Assembly (NCBI RefSeq): GCF_030247195.1
Contig: NC_080670.1
Location: 36,795,934-36,859,933, forward strand
DNA length: 64,000 nucleotides
Reading direction: 5' to 3'
Source: Topomyia yanbarensis
Taxonomy: Eukaryota > Arthropoda > Insecta > Diptera > Culicidae
Notes under the pieces: generated by a model
What the model saw: only the letters and a program-made list of their open reading frames with translations
The model's database searches: none
What the model was told of the DNA's origin: nothing
Made by a program: the position numbers and the translations under genes
Shown here: in pieces, positions 22,422-33,300 of the stretch
Position numbering within the stretch: the stretch's first letter is position 1
Layout: every line of letters starts with the position of its first letter

Positions 22422-22920
22422 AGGGATGCATATTGAAATCTGTGTTTCGGTAAAAAAAATGTTTTCACCATCTGTGATGACTAAAAAAGGAAAAAAATCT
22501 GCGGAAATTTCCAAAAAATCTGTGAAAAATCACAATATACTCAGGTTTTTTATACGCGGAGTATACAGGCCGCGTAAATGAAAACCGCGTAAATTTTAAA
22601 ATCCGCGTAAATGAAAACCGCGTAAATTTCAAAATCCGCGTAAATGAAAACCACATAAATTTTAAAATCCGCGTAAATAAAGACCGTGTAAATTTGAGAA
22701 TCCGCGTTAATGGGAACCTCGTTAATGGATACCGCGTAAATTTAAAAAAAATCCGCGTAAATTTCGAAATCTGCCTAAAAAAACCTGAGTGTATTTTCAA
22801 AAATCTGTGAAATTTTCATTAAAAAGCCACAAATCTGCCATCTGTGAAAAAGAATCGGTGATCAAAAATTATGAAAAAAATCTGTGACATTACAGAAAAA
22901 TCTGTGAATATGGTAACCAG
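22422..22920. mobile_element. Degenerate element with 'aatctgtg' repeats, host of a minisatellite element
   Basis: Left end CAGGGATGCATATTGAAATC and right end near AATATGGTAACCAGTG are weakly inverted; many AAATCTGTGA words lie between. A similar terminus, GGCATCCCTG preceded by AATCTGTGCACC, sits at 39248-39271. Suggests an old hAT-like MITE, but no duplication is visible. Confidence 0.35.
22539..22790. mobile_element. Short TIR element carrying a CGCGTAAA minisatellite
   Basis: Bounded by ACTCAGGTTTTTT at the left and AAAAAACCTGAGT at the right, a 13-bp inverted pair. Between them (about 22571-22770) a unit of about 33 bp repeats six or so times, alternating CCGCGTAAATGAAAA with CCGCGTAAATTTTAAAAT variants, with progressive degeneration. 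The minus-strand frame through it (repeating ILKFTRFSFTR) is a by-product of the repeat. Confidence 0.75.
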
Positions 22921-23250
22921 TGAACGCTAGTGATGATGAGAGGGTGAAAGAGAAAATTGGTGCCACGAACCTATGTGTACGCACACCGTGTACGTACATG
23001 GGGTTCGGTTGTGCAGGCGAACATGTGCACGTGTTTTGTGTAAGAAATAGCGTGTATGAGTTCATTCACGAAGTGTGGGTTGAATATGAGCACAGAACCG
23101 GAGCAAACATTGTGTACGATGTTCATTTAGGAAGTCTGATTAATATTGCCCATATGTCTATTCATCAATTTTTTAGCAAAAGTTTTCCTTAAGAATGCGA
23201 CTATTGGTACATTCACACTACATACAAATTATACTGTCACTAAAACCATT

Positions 23251-23480
23251 GAGAACTGACATACAAGTTATGTTTTCAACGTGTGTAAGAAATAAAACTG
23301 TCGTTTTGAAATGCAACCAGCAAGTAGCAACTTGCCACGCAGCCGCCGCTGCGATCGACCAGCAAACGCTATACGGGCGTTGCGTGCAAACTTGCATACA
23401 ATGGTGATTCATGCATGCGGACCTATATGCGATGATGATTTTCATTTGAAGGTTTTCAGGAAAATTTGTTCTAGCTTATA
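23251..23480 (+). repeat. Dispersed repeat, copy 2 (pair with 9171-9420)
   Basis: Same orientation as copy 1, GAGAACTGACATACAAGT to TTTGTTCTAGCTTATA, with an internal deletion of about 23 bp and scattered substitutions. Just upstream (22920-23010) lies sequence resembling, in reverse complement, 50610-50715. Confidence 0.7.
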
Positions 23481-23889
23481 GGTCTGTTCTCTATGCTAAA
23501 ACGACGGTACTTTATGGAAATTTTAATTATATTTTCCCAAATTCAACATAAATCACAATTGATGCACGTTCTATGACGACTAAAATATATGTCAAATTTC
23601 TATGGCTTCGAGGTCAACTGATAGAATTTTGTTGGTTTTCTGCATGTTTACCGATTTCGTACATATGCAACAACCACTTTAAAACCACTGAAATTTACAC
23701 AATTTTACCATCATAGGTTTTGTTTAATGGTGGCTTCAAAAAAACGATAGAAAACCTTCAACCGAACTCGCACACAAACATTCATTACATCACCACAAAG
23801 CTTAAGATTATTAATCGATATCTTTTAACATCCATGATGCATATTCTATTTGAGCAAATTTTCGTGAATTTTTAAAACCAAGAACAGTT
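23481..23889. other. Spacer, nothing recognised
   Basis: AT-rich, no frames or repeats I can assign. Confidence 0.35.
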
Positions 23890-24011
23890 TATTTATTTTT
23901 ATTTTTTTTTCTTGGGATGGCCCACCTCATACACATCGTTTGTAGTGTGGAAGGTTTACGAGCAGATATTTTCAATCTTACTTCACTTCCGTGTATGCCC
24001 ATCCTTCTCTC

Positions 24012-24230
24012 TTATAAATCCAAAAGCCTCTGCTTCACAAATATCTTGCAGGCCTGCTTAAATTCTCTTAGGTTATTAGTCCGCTTGGCGTATTCTGGTA
24101 ATGGGTTGAATAAATTGTAGTCTTTATAAAATAAGGAGTTCTGCGTACAAGGTTTCTTAGCGCTCAACAATCTCAGATTGCTGGCTTGTCTGGTTTCATA
24201 CCGGTGCACATCTCTTCCGAACACAACTAG
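24012..24230 (-). pseudogene. C-terminal tail of the CR1/L2-like reverse transcriptase
   Basis: About 70 codons reading GRDVHRYETRQASNLRLL and NSLFYKDYNLFNPLPEYAK, the conserved C-terminal pattern of CR1/L2-like ORF2 proteins. A further 16 or so codons of the same protein (INGMTPHCLCSTFV) lie at 24662-24711 between the two inserted elements. Followed by a presumed 3' UTR to about 23890. Confidence 0.75.
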
Positions 24231-24655
24231 GGTTGCCAGTATTTTTCAAAGAAAAACTTCCAGTTCAAATAAAAATGTCTGGAAAAATCTGTCATTTGAC
24301 AGCGACCTCAAAGTCATCGAGATTTGGCTTACATTTTGGTCTTCATAGAACATTAATCGATTTTTGTTTTGAAAAATATGACCCAGATTTCCAAAAAATG
24401 TGTGTAACAATCTCTATAATTTGAAAATCTGGTACAATAAGAGGTTTATCTTTTCGCTAGAAGCTTAAAAAAACTCTAGCTGTGCCAGGTAAATCTGGCA
24501 TAATGGCATTCCCTCTGGAGTGTAACGTAGAATTCAGAATATCGGGAAAAATCTGTCAAAATTTAAAAAATCTGGCAAAATGTCTGGCTTCAACAAATGT
24601 CTGTTCAGTTAGGAAAAATCTGGAAGATTCCAGATAAATCTGGAATATTGGCAAC
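24231..24655. mobile_element. MITE with GTTGCCA termini inside a reverse transcriptase
   Basis: Left end AGGGTTGCCAGTATTTTTC, right end GGAATATTGGCAACG; an imperfect inverted pair. Interior rich in AAATCTGG words. It separates two parts of the CR1/L2-like ORF. Target duplication not clear. Confidence 0.6.
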
Positions 24656-24715
24656 GCTGTTCACGAAAGTGCTACACAAGCAATGCGGCGTCATTCCATT
24701 TATTATTGATGGCAT

Positions 24716-24916
24716 TTAAAACTGGACTCCATAAAAGTGCGATTTTTCTTATAAAAGTGCGCTTTTACATTGTATCGTTTTAATGTATGAGGCGCACTTT
24801 TTCCTCGTTGGATAATACATAATACGTAATAGACACCAGGAGAATTCAATGTAAAAGCGCAGTTTTATTTACGTTTCCGCACTTTTAGTCGCACTTATTA
24901 TGTGCGCAATGCGCTA
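24716..24916. mobile_element. Small DNA element with AATA/TATT duplication, copy 1
   Basis: 201 bp inside a reverse transcriptase ORF. TATT at 24712-24715 and 24917-24920 matches a 4-bp target duplication, and removal of the element restores a continuous codon series. A reverse-complement copy lies at 48275-48488 with AATA on both sides. Internal palindromic words such as AAAAGTGCG and CGCACTTTT; no long terminal inverted repeat. Confidence 0.78.
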
Positions 24917-25486
24917 TATTACTCTGAAGATGAAAACAAGTGTGTTATATTCAATACGTTGCTGAGCTGACATCCATTGTAAACAATTGAGCATCAAATG
25001 TCGCGGAGTTAGTCTGTCACATCGTTGTAACAGTCGCATTACTTTGTTTTGTAAGATCTGCATTCGCTTACGCTGTTTCTTGGATGCTAAGAACAGAATA
25101 GAAGCACAGTAATCAAAATGGGGAGCTATTATGGTCTTGTAAACAGTTATCTTTGAGTCAAATGTCAGAAACCTATTAATCCTACAAAGAACGCCAAACT
25201 TTCTGGCAGCTTTCCGGATTGTACAGTTCACGTGCTCATTAAAACTTAGTTTTTCGTCCAATGTGACCCAAAGATATTTGAAAGTTGCAACTCGTTCAAC
25301 TATCTCTCCATCTATTTCAACTGTTGCTGTTGTACTTTCATTTATCTGCCGCGTAGTTACAATCATATATTTGGTCTTGGAAATGTTCAGTTTGAGTTTT
25401 TTCCACTTCAACCAATCACTAAACTTCGTCAGCTCAAGGTTCATTAGCCTGTTGCACTCATCGAAACTATTACCGATGATAAACAA
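24917..25486 (-). pseudogene. Reverse transcriptase fragment, motif C and thumb (CR1/L2-like)
   Basis: About 190 codons. Just before the listed Met, the shifted frame reads LFADDTVLF, the catalytic motif C. Then LNISKTKYMIV, VATFKYLWVTLDEKLSF (the usual LGV is WVT) and a thumb-like region with ITVYKTIIAPHFDYC. It runs into the small DNA element at 24916, whose first codons add a stop. Confidence 0.82.
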
Positions 25487-25512
25487 AACTGTGTCATCGG
25501 CAAACAGGATTT

Positions 25513-25869
25513 TTACAAAATGTTTCTCATATCGTTAGTGTATTGGATAAACAAAAGTGGACCTAGTACACTACCCTGTGGAACACCAAGGTTAATTTCG
25601 GCTTCCGATGATGAAGCGCGGTTATGCCTTGTAACTTGCGTACGCCTTTCTAAGTAACTGCGAAACCACTCAAGAGAATTTCCTCTGACACCATATTTCT
25701 CCAAAACACAAATCAGTTTACGGCGATCAATTGTTTCAAATGCTCGTTTTAAGTTAATGTAGTTTTCATTTAAGGAATAGTATAGCGAAAATCGTGGCAC
25801 TCGATTCGAATTTTCGTTTTGTTCAAAAACGAGTATTTCAAGGTACTTTCTTAATTTCCACTTTTTCAA
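25513..25869 (-). pseudogene. Reverse transcriptase fragment, motifs A and B (CR1/L2-like)
   Basis: 118 codons. From about residue 33 it reads as reverse transcriptase: NLKRAFETIDR (motif A region, with the first Asp position replaced in context), YGVRGNSLEWFRSYLERRTQ, and LGVPQGSVLGPLLF (motif B). The first 30 or so residues are not recognisable, so homology starts near 25790. It ends at a stop just before motif C; the next piece is in another frame, implying a 1-nt shift between 25487 and 25520. Confidence 0.8.
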
Positions 25870-25870
25870 T

Positions 25871-26664
25871 TCTTCTTATTTCAATATCAATAAATCAAAG
25901 TAAAATTTTAAGTAACAAATGCCCCAATAATTTATTTATTTACCTTGTCAATCTGTGTTGACTGGTATGGTTATACATCCCTCGACTCTGAAGTAATCGA
26001 GCATGGTTTGTAACCCGATACGATTCACATCGATCTGTCACCGCATTTGACAAAATCAATTACGACATCCAGATTAGTGCCAAATTAGTCAAACGAGGAA
26101 TCAACGGATTACTCGTTCGTTAGTTCCAGTCGTATCTAGTGAGGAATCAACTTAGTATTCATATAGGTCAACTTGAATTGGAACGGCCTGTAAAATTCGT
26201 GAAATCGGTGAAATTTGTAAAATCTTTGGAATGTCTGAAATCTACGATATCAGTAGCATCTGTCAAAATTATGAAATCTGTGAAATACACATGAAATATG
26301 CTAAATTTGTAAAATCTATAATGTATGTGAAATATTGAAAGTCTCCTAACCAGTTCAATGTTGCGTCCACTGCCACAAACCACAGTTATAGCATAACCGG
26401 AACTTTCGTTGTCAGCCGCAGCATAAGCGCGCAAATTTTCCATATTTGGTCGCATATGAATTCCGCGGCAAAGTGCTTTTCTACCGCGAGCAAAATAATG
26501 CATTCGCGAAGTGAGTCAGTGTTGCCACATGTGCATCTGTTGCTTGAGCTAAAAAATACTACCCGGTCGTTTTTATTTTCGTGGCAATCTGATCCGCAAT
26601 AATGTTGGACTAAGGAGAGAAGATTCCAGACGAGCCGTTACTCACCAAGAACAACTGATGATAG
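25871..26664. other. Spacer with degenerate AAATCTGTGAA-type repeats
   Basis: 26180-26340 is a loose run of GAAATCTGTAAAAT-like words. A minus-strand frame (26168-26503) begins MHYFARGRKALCRG, which I cannot assign. No defined boundaries. Confidence 0.35.
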
Positions 26665-26768
26665 CAGAAAAAAGAGTAGTTTTCTCTTTCTTCGCCGGCT
26701 GTGAACAGTGCTCGACAAGTAACAATTTCTCCTTAAAATATATTTTGACAGTTGGCTTTTGGCCGAGA
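26665..26768. repeat. Partial copy of the 27120-27303 fold-back family
   Basis: Shares the order GTTTTCTCTTTC, a CTGTGAAC-like word, AGTAACNNTTTC and TTTTGACAGTTGGCTTTT with 27170-27280. Left arm not found. Confidence 0.45.
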
Positions 26769-27119
26769 ATTGTACCATTCAAATGACGATTCTGCACACA
26801 TCGGTTGCGTAACATTTGAAATACTGGTAATTTTATACAACTTAGTTTCTCAAATACGTATTATTCTACGTTTATTTTTACACATTTCATACACAGCAAA
26901 TTATTCTTTATATTTTTTTTTCAAATCGATCAGTTTCGTTTTCATTATGAATCTAACCATTTTACTTTTTTCTGAAACGCTAATCTTTGACATCCAAACC
27001 AAAACAAACATTTACCTGAAAATGTTAGAAAACAATTATCTGAATTATTGGATTACAATGAAAATTGAAAAATGCTAATATTTGCTTTTGAAAACAGTTA
27101 TTCCTATACACTTCAAAAT

Positions 27120-27303
27120 CTCGACAAACATATGATTACGGCTTAAAAGCCAACTGTCAAAATTGGTAGTAAACAAAAGAGAAAAGTGTTCTCTTTCATT
27201 AACTGCTGCAAACTGTGATTAGCCAGTAACGGTATTTCCGGAATTTTCTTTCAAAGAGAATTTTGACAGTTGGATTTTAAGCCGTAATCATATGTTTGTC
27301 GAG
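27120..27303. mobile_element. Fold-back MITE with 45-bp arms
   Basis: Left arm 27120-27164 (starting CTCGACAAACATATGATTAC) and right arm 27259-27303 are reverse complements with one mismatch. Loop of 94 bp. No coding capacity; flanking duplication uncertain. Confidence 0.85.
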
Positions 27304-28082
27304 AAATAATCTATTCCACAAGAGAATTCATTTCAGTCTTATTTATCGTCTTTGAAGAATCCAAACTTTTGGCAACACTATACGGCGCACTCTGCCTATA
27401 CTCTCACTGTCCGGCCAATGAGATAGCGAAGATGGGAGTCAATGACTCCGGTGAGCGCAAAAATATTTTTTTGCAGTCAAGTTCCGCAATGAGGTGTTCA
27501 CTTTTAATTTTTTTTTTCGGCATGGGAACTGCACTGCTATCGCTCGGCTTTCCGGCATTGCTTACTTCAGTTTCGGTCGCGAGGGGGGCAATTTACCCGC
27601 GGTAATGGTCCAATCTGGGAAATATTGTTATTTTGTATCACTAAACGGCGATGCATTTGCATTTCACCTACATTCGCGAAAGTGATTATGGTGGTGTCAG
27701 GCCAGACCGGCAGAGGGTAGAAATGCAACACCGGATGAAAGCAGCAGTGAGCGAACGCAGCTCGGGAGAATGCATTGGAAAGTAATCAAGCATTTAATTT
27801 TCTTTCTTTTTTTAGAATATTGGGTTACCGGTGAAAGAGGAGCGCTTTTATTCAGAACATTGTTTGGTACTAACTTGTTTTTGGTGGGAGACTATTTCTT
27901 TATTATAAAGAGGGTCAATCAAACCAAATTGAAATTAATTTGTCTCCATCTGACGTTGTGGTCCGTTGAACCGAAATGAAAGAACAAAATTAAGACAAAA
28001 TGGTTTGTTTTTTCATTACAAATTAGATACATAACCACTGAATAGGAATGAAGAGGGCATACGGAGATGATCATTTGTTTAA
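27304..28082. other. Spacer, nothing recognised
   Basis: Short frames only, for example 27369-27605 on the plus strand, without known motifs. Confidence 0.35.
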
Positions 28083-28282
28083 GGTTGGACAGAGAAGACG
28101 CAACAATCGAAAACTAAAAAAGCAGTTTTCTTCCACATCGTGTCTTAGATCTTCATAAAAATCAATCAGCTTATGTAGAATGTTGTTACAGTACTGCTGA
28201 TTGATTTTTATGAAGATCTAACACACGGTGTGGAAAAAACTGCTTTTTTAGTTTTCGATTGTTGCGTCTTCTCTGTTCAACC
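28083..28282. mobile_element. TTAA-flanked fold-back MITE (piggyBac-type target)
   Basis: TTAA at 28079-28082 and 28283-28286. The element begins GGTTGGACAGAGAAGACGC and ends GCGTCTTCTCTGTTCAACC. The two halves are reverse complements for about 88 bp with few mismatches, leaving a loop of about 24 bp around 28171-28194. The transcript would form a long hairpin. Confidence 0.88.
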
Positions 28283-28286
28283 TTAA

Positions 28287-30614
28287 AGGGAGAATTATTC
28301 CTTGTAAAAAGGGGATTTAATTTTTAATAAGCATTTTATAAACATACAATAATATTTTTGTTTACATCCACAAAATCTGAAACACCGGTGATCAGAGAAG
28401 TCACCGCAATTAATTTTTAATTCATGAACATTCAGCAAATAAACTATGAAGCGGATCTGTGGAGTTTTCTATACTCCCAATAGAGTTTAGGCCAGGGACG
28501 GCGCAGCATCTTTTAACAGTTAAAACAATCAGCTTCTGTAGATAATTGGACACTTAGTCACGTGTTTGAACCACATATGTATGTTATTGCCCACGGCTGT
28601 ACTTTTCGCAAGCGGACCGGTCACGTCCTACCGGTTTGTGGTTAGCTAGGAAGTGCCCGTGTTCCAGTAAATGCGACAAAACGACTGCCCATCAATTTTC
28701 CGCAACCGCGCACGCCAAGTCTTAACTAAATTAGTTCCATATAAATAAATCACCAGATATTAAATTATTCTTCGCTGGACCGATCGATCACTGGGTGTGG
28801 GGCGGGAAGTGAAATGGTTAACTATTTTTACACAGTCCCAAAGGCCGACTTTAGATTGAGGCAATGGCCGCTGAACGTGACTTGGTCGCGTTTAAAGCCG
28901 TAACCGATGGTTTTTGCTATGCAGTTATCTGATGAAAGTGTGGTCACAGTCTTATCCCCCGAAGCTAGCCATGTGAGGCTGGAGTGTTTGAGTGGGATTT
29001 GGATTTGATGGCGGCTGCTGACTGCAATAAACTGATTGCCGACCGAAGTGCAATTAGTTCTTTTTCCAATAGCTGCTCGTTACAAGTGCATACCTGAACA
29101 AGCACGGCATGAAATAGGATGATTACCTCTGATTACACTTGATTTGAAGGGGCATTTATCTTGACGATAAGCCGGTTGATAAGTACGATGCAAACATAGA
29201 ATAAAGGAGCTTAGGGTTGTCTTGAACAACAGCGATAATCCTTATGAAAAGTAATCTTAACTATCCAGGTCACGTACCGCAGCTGCCACAAGTGTATCAA
29301 CATCCGAAATAGCGACAGGCGAAACAACACGCTTTCAATCAAGCAAAATTAAGAAAACATCATAAAATCCCACTTCAATCGAGTGGGTATGCTGATTGTT
29401 TCGCGAGCACTCCATAGGCAGTCGGTCAATACGTTCGTACGTACATACATACGTATGAGCTTCCCACTTTCGGCGCCGACGAGATTGACCGCGGAGAAGA
29501 AAGCAGCGCGACGTAGCCACAAAACTCTCTCCTGGCGGTACAGCGTCAGCCGTCGTCGTCGTCGTCATCGAAATTCCTTTCGAGATTGTCCTCTTTCCGA
29601 TGGGGGCAGTTAATTTTACGCCTGCCCGAAGCGCCTCAGTTCAAGGTCGTTTCCCGGATAGCTAATGGGAGAAATTTAATGTCTTGACTTGCCACACCCG
29701 TACACACTGGGACTTGTGGCTGGTCAAAACGGTGTCAGATTTATCAGCTCAAAATGATTGGCATTATAAAGGTTGAGTTATTGCGGTCTAACTGGAGTGC
29801 ACGAAAACAATTGGTACCTACATCCCTTGATCTCAATTGATATTATATTTAGACAGACTGTGCAGTCAATTATTAGCGAACAGGTCAAACTATTGCTTTG
29901 GGTGATCAGCGACTCACATCACTATTATCAAACCACATCTGATTGGAATTTGCTTATCGAAAGTAATAGTCAAAGATTTAACCCAGCTCTGTTTTAACTT
30001 CTTCCAATGTGACGAGCCCGCAAGGAAGGAAGATGGCTGCTGGAATGGGATATTCCATGCATTAATTGGCAACGAGGAGGCACACTGAGACAGATCCTCA
30101 AAAATGGGGCAAATACATTTTTTTAAAAATGCAGTATTTTTTTCCTACGTAATAAGCAATAGAAGATTACATTGGAATTAGAGAAATGAATTAGAAATTT
30201 ATTGCTATGTCTAAAAATAAACAAGGTGTCCCTCATCAGTAGGCTTCAAAAAATAGATTTTTTCTTTGCTTCAGTCGTATGAATTATTATCTTTTTTCAA
30301 AGTTTCAGGGTATAAAGCCCATAAACGCATAAGAGTCCCATATTGAAAAACAGCAAGCCGAGAAAAACGCTGTTCAAGATTTGCACATTCATTGAGCCTT
30401 ATGGATGGGACAACCATGTTTTGGTATGTTTTTTTTTCGATATTTTCTAAACAAACCTGGTAATCTTATTTGTGCAAAGTGATTCAGTGGTGATACAGAA
30501 TACAATCCAACAGATAACTCATTTCCATATGGGAATCTTATGCTTTTATGGACAGTATAGCTGGTTAACATTTCATGCCCCTAAATTTTCCGTAAATTGG
30601 TTTCTTTCTTTCTA
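28287..30614. other. 2.3-kb spacer, no recognised gene
   Basis: 28600-29150 and 29400-29640 are less AT-rich than the surroundings; the latter has a short GTC run (29549-29566). No frame here has a motif I know. Could include host regulatory sequence. Confidence 0.35.
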
Positions 30615-31377
30615 CACCCAAAACAAAAATCTCTTGCAATGATTGCAAGCGACAATCACTTGCAAATAATGTTAGCATCGCTTGCAATTTTGCAGTTAAA
30701 GCCGCTTGCAATTGTTGCAAGCGTATAAAATCACTTCATCTCTCGCTATACGTACATACGTTTCTTCAACACACTGTCAAAGGATTACCACCACATTCAC
30801 ATGCCTATGCTGGTTGGTATAGCAACGCACGGCGAGTTTTTATTTTCCGTCTACTTTTTATTTATTCCTCACCAACATCATCAAACACAGTTTTGTGGTT
30901 TATTCATTACACACGAGACGGTATCAAATTGCGGATGTGACAATTGTACGAGTTTGAACGTCCTGTTCTTATGTGTAAGGACAGAACAGTGCTTATAGTT
31001 AGCGCTATGATGCGCAAGGGCCTGAGTTCAAACCTGGCTGCGTGTTTTACTTTTTTCATTAATCGTGAAATCATCTGTTTATATATGACTTTTATCCACT
31101 TATTACTATCTGGTAGTATGGTTGGGTGGATAAAGTATTGCTTAGCGATCTGTTTGTGCGGGGTTCATTTTTCAATGCCAACAGTCTTTTTTTCTAACGC
31201 ATATTGGTCACCAATACACATACATCGCTAATACATAGGCAAAATTCGGTTTTTCTGTTTCTTGCATTGCATGCAAGGAAGTTTCTTGCAATTTTCGCAC
31301 ATTACCAGAACGCTTGCAATTTTCGCTCGTATTTATTGAATTAATGTAAGCGAATCTTACCGGGTACGTTTTGGGTG
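30615..31377. mobile_element. 763-bp DNA element with CACCCAAAAC termini and subterminal CTTGCAA motifs
   Basis: Inverted termini CACCCAAAAC and GTTTTGGGTG, with TA at 30613-30614 and 31378-31379. CTTGCAA or TTGCAAG occurs repeatedly within about 110 bp of each end (30640-30722 and 31262-31316). Such subterminal motifs often serve as transposase binding sites. No transposase. It contains a tRNA-like stretch near 30985-31055. Confidence 0.7.
30985..31056 (+). ncRNA. tRNA-related sequence (Pol III box-like), inside a DNA element
   Basis: TTAGCGCTATGATGCG resembles an A box and GAGTTCAAACC a B box, about 30 bp apart, followed by T-rich sequence (TTTTACTTTTTT). A cloverleaf cannot be drawn convincingly, so this is probably a SINE-derived or degraded tRNA-like fragment. 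Confidence 0.3.
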
Positions 31378-31851
31378 TATATTAAAACCCATTTTATGAA
31401 AACTATGTTTTTCACAACTCCGTACACGATTACAAAAAATCTATAAAATCTGTCTATAATCTATAAAAAAATCACATTTTACAATGTTATTAACGCACTT
31501 ACAGCTTAAAAACATCGAAAAATCGAGCACTTTTTTTAGAAAATGTCAAATATATCCTAAAATTTCACCTTACAATCACCATAGTAGTCAGTGCAGACAA
31601 ACCTTCCAAATGAGGTAGTAGGTATTCCACTTTTTCCCACAGGTGTAAACTACGAACTGAATGCATGGAGTTTGGGTTGTCCGCGGCAAGCTGCTGCTAG
31701 AGATTAATTATGAGACCGCCATTTTAATTATATTTTGACATTCACATTTTTTTATTGTTGAGTAAATATATGTTCAAAAATACGCAATTATGCATGTTCC
31801 GGAAAACAGATACATTTCCGCCTGGCTTGGAAACCGACAAGTCTGGGAAGT
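31378..31851. other. Spacer, nothing recognised
   Basis: No frames or repeats assigned. The retroelement remnant downstream may begin near 31790. Confidence 0.3.
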
Positions 31852-32292
31852 ATGTACTTGAGGAAATATTTTCCAAACGATTGGCCTGGCCATCCGATCA
31901 AATATTCACGGGGAAAACATTTAACTGAATGCCTAAATTCTGGCAGTCGCGCGGAGAATACGAATACAATACACCCCTTGAACCTTAATATACGTCTACA
32001 CACCGAAAGAGGTCAGAAGGGTGGGTACGAAACTAGAAAACCCGATCCGTCAAATCCCGTTTCCATGCCTCATAATAGGCGAAGCGACATGAATGCCCAC
32101 CACCCTGCCTTGGAAGCACAGCGACCCAACCGCCGTGGGAACAACATTATGAAGATAGTACAAGATATCGGAGTAATAATTATGAACAATGGGAGCCCAA
32201 CATTCACCACAGGACAGATTCGAAAACTCCGAAAAACAGCGACGGGTAAGCTGTATATGCAAACTGCAATTTCCGTCGTTGCCGGGAAATAG
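31852..32292 (+). pseudogene. APE-type endonuclease fragment of a non-LTR element
   Basis: 146-codon frame. Its second half reads DMNAHHPALEAQRPNRRGNN then IVQDIGVIIMNNGSPTFTTG, matching the GDFNAHH...RG...NNGxPTF pattern near the end of I/Jockey-type endonuclease domains. The conserved Gly-Asp-Phe is altered and the N-terminal half is unrecognisable. Reverse transcriptase is absent downstream, but a matching ORF2 tail lies at 33144-33300, so this is a deleted, decayed element. Confidence 0.6.
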
Positions 32293-33143
32293 CGAAATAG
32301 GTGACACGATGCAGATGGCAGTAACGGTAGAAGCGTATCTATTGCTGTTATTGCTGGGTCAGCTACCAAATCAAGGGATACGAGGATACAGAACGGTACG
32401 ATGGTGATGTAGATAGTAGGTGGACGGATTAGCGGGCGTTGCTGGTTTGGATGCAGGCAGATGTCTTCCCTCCTTGGCAAGCATCGGTGTGACCGCGGCT
32501 AACCGCAATCGTTATTATTGAGAGGGGACCCTCCTTTGCGATTAGGGTCATCGGCCCAAGGATTAAAACAATGGCCCACAGAATGTATGCTAACTACAGA
32601 ACTACAGAAAAGGACGCCTGATAGTGAAAGAGACCGGAGTTGGGCCCACCTCTTATACAATTCTATTTAATTTTCCTCCTAAGTATTATCCGAAAGCAAC
32701 AAAATACTAAACGATGGAACCAACGGATATAACTCTCACTCGGTACTCCGCGCACTCGAAGCTGGCCAATTCCGACACCCGTTTGTCCGATCAATGGAAC
32801 TGGACGTCGAACCACTTACCACTAGATCCTCGGGCACTATCCAAGAAAACGTCGACGCAGACTACCTGGCAGCGCAGGGTCGCAGAGCCAGAAGGACCCT
32901 AGCGAAGCTAGTCCCAGCTGCGGACACCACCAGACACTCCACAGAAGCCCTAAACATAAATATCCCAAGCCACTGGCAGTTCTCCCAATAATATCAAAAA
33001 TTTAAAAAAATGTGCCGACGACGACGGCCGAAGAAAAGTAGATCCTATCCAGACTGCGAATTAGGGACACCAAGATCTCGCAGCCAATAGTGTCTCCAAC
33101 GCTCAATCCTCCATATGAACCCCATTCGGAACCCGAAAGTCAC
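32293..33143 (+). other. Interior of a decayed non-LTR element
   Basis: Between the endonuclease and tail fragments. Two overlapping short frames (32714-32902 and 32794-32991) are GC-rich and codon-like, but I cannot assign a domain. Reverse transcriptase motifs are missing. Confidence 0.35.
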
Positions 33144-33300
33144 TCGATCATATATTATCAAACTGTCCAAAGTTCCAAAACCTACGGGTTAGATACAACA
33201 ATCCACCTTCAATTCGGGAAATCTTGGCCAACGACCCCGTAAGAGAGGAAATCGTTCTGAACTTCGTGCCGGCCTATTCGACAGCATATGAGCATATGAT
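33144..33300 (+). pseudogene. ORF2 C-terminal tail of an I/Jockey-type element
   Basis: Reads SLDHILSNCPKFQNLR then SIREILAND and EEIVLNFV, the usual C-terminal pattern with a conserved His and Cys followed by a short helix. Too short for ATG-based ORF finding. It probably belongs with the endonuclease fragment at 31852-32292. Confidence 0.65.

Larger units (their letters stand above)
23890..25870 (-). mobile_element. CR1/L2-like non-LTR retrotransposon fragment, split twice
   Basis: Minus-strand reverse transcriptase from motif A to the C-terminal tail, with two small DNA elements inside it (24716-24916 and 24231-24655). The reading of the protein resumes on the far side of each insertion: codons at 24917-24930 continue at 24662-24711, and then at 24224 and below. 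Upstream of motif A (above about 25790) the sequence no longer looks like reverse transcriptase. Confidence 0.82.

Noticed and set aside
22465..22800. Minus-strand protein with repeated ILKFTRFSFTR units
   Set aside because: It is a translation of the CGCGTAAA minisatellite; units also degenerate without regard to codons.
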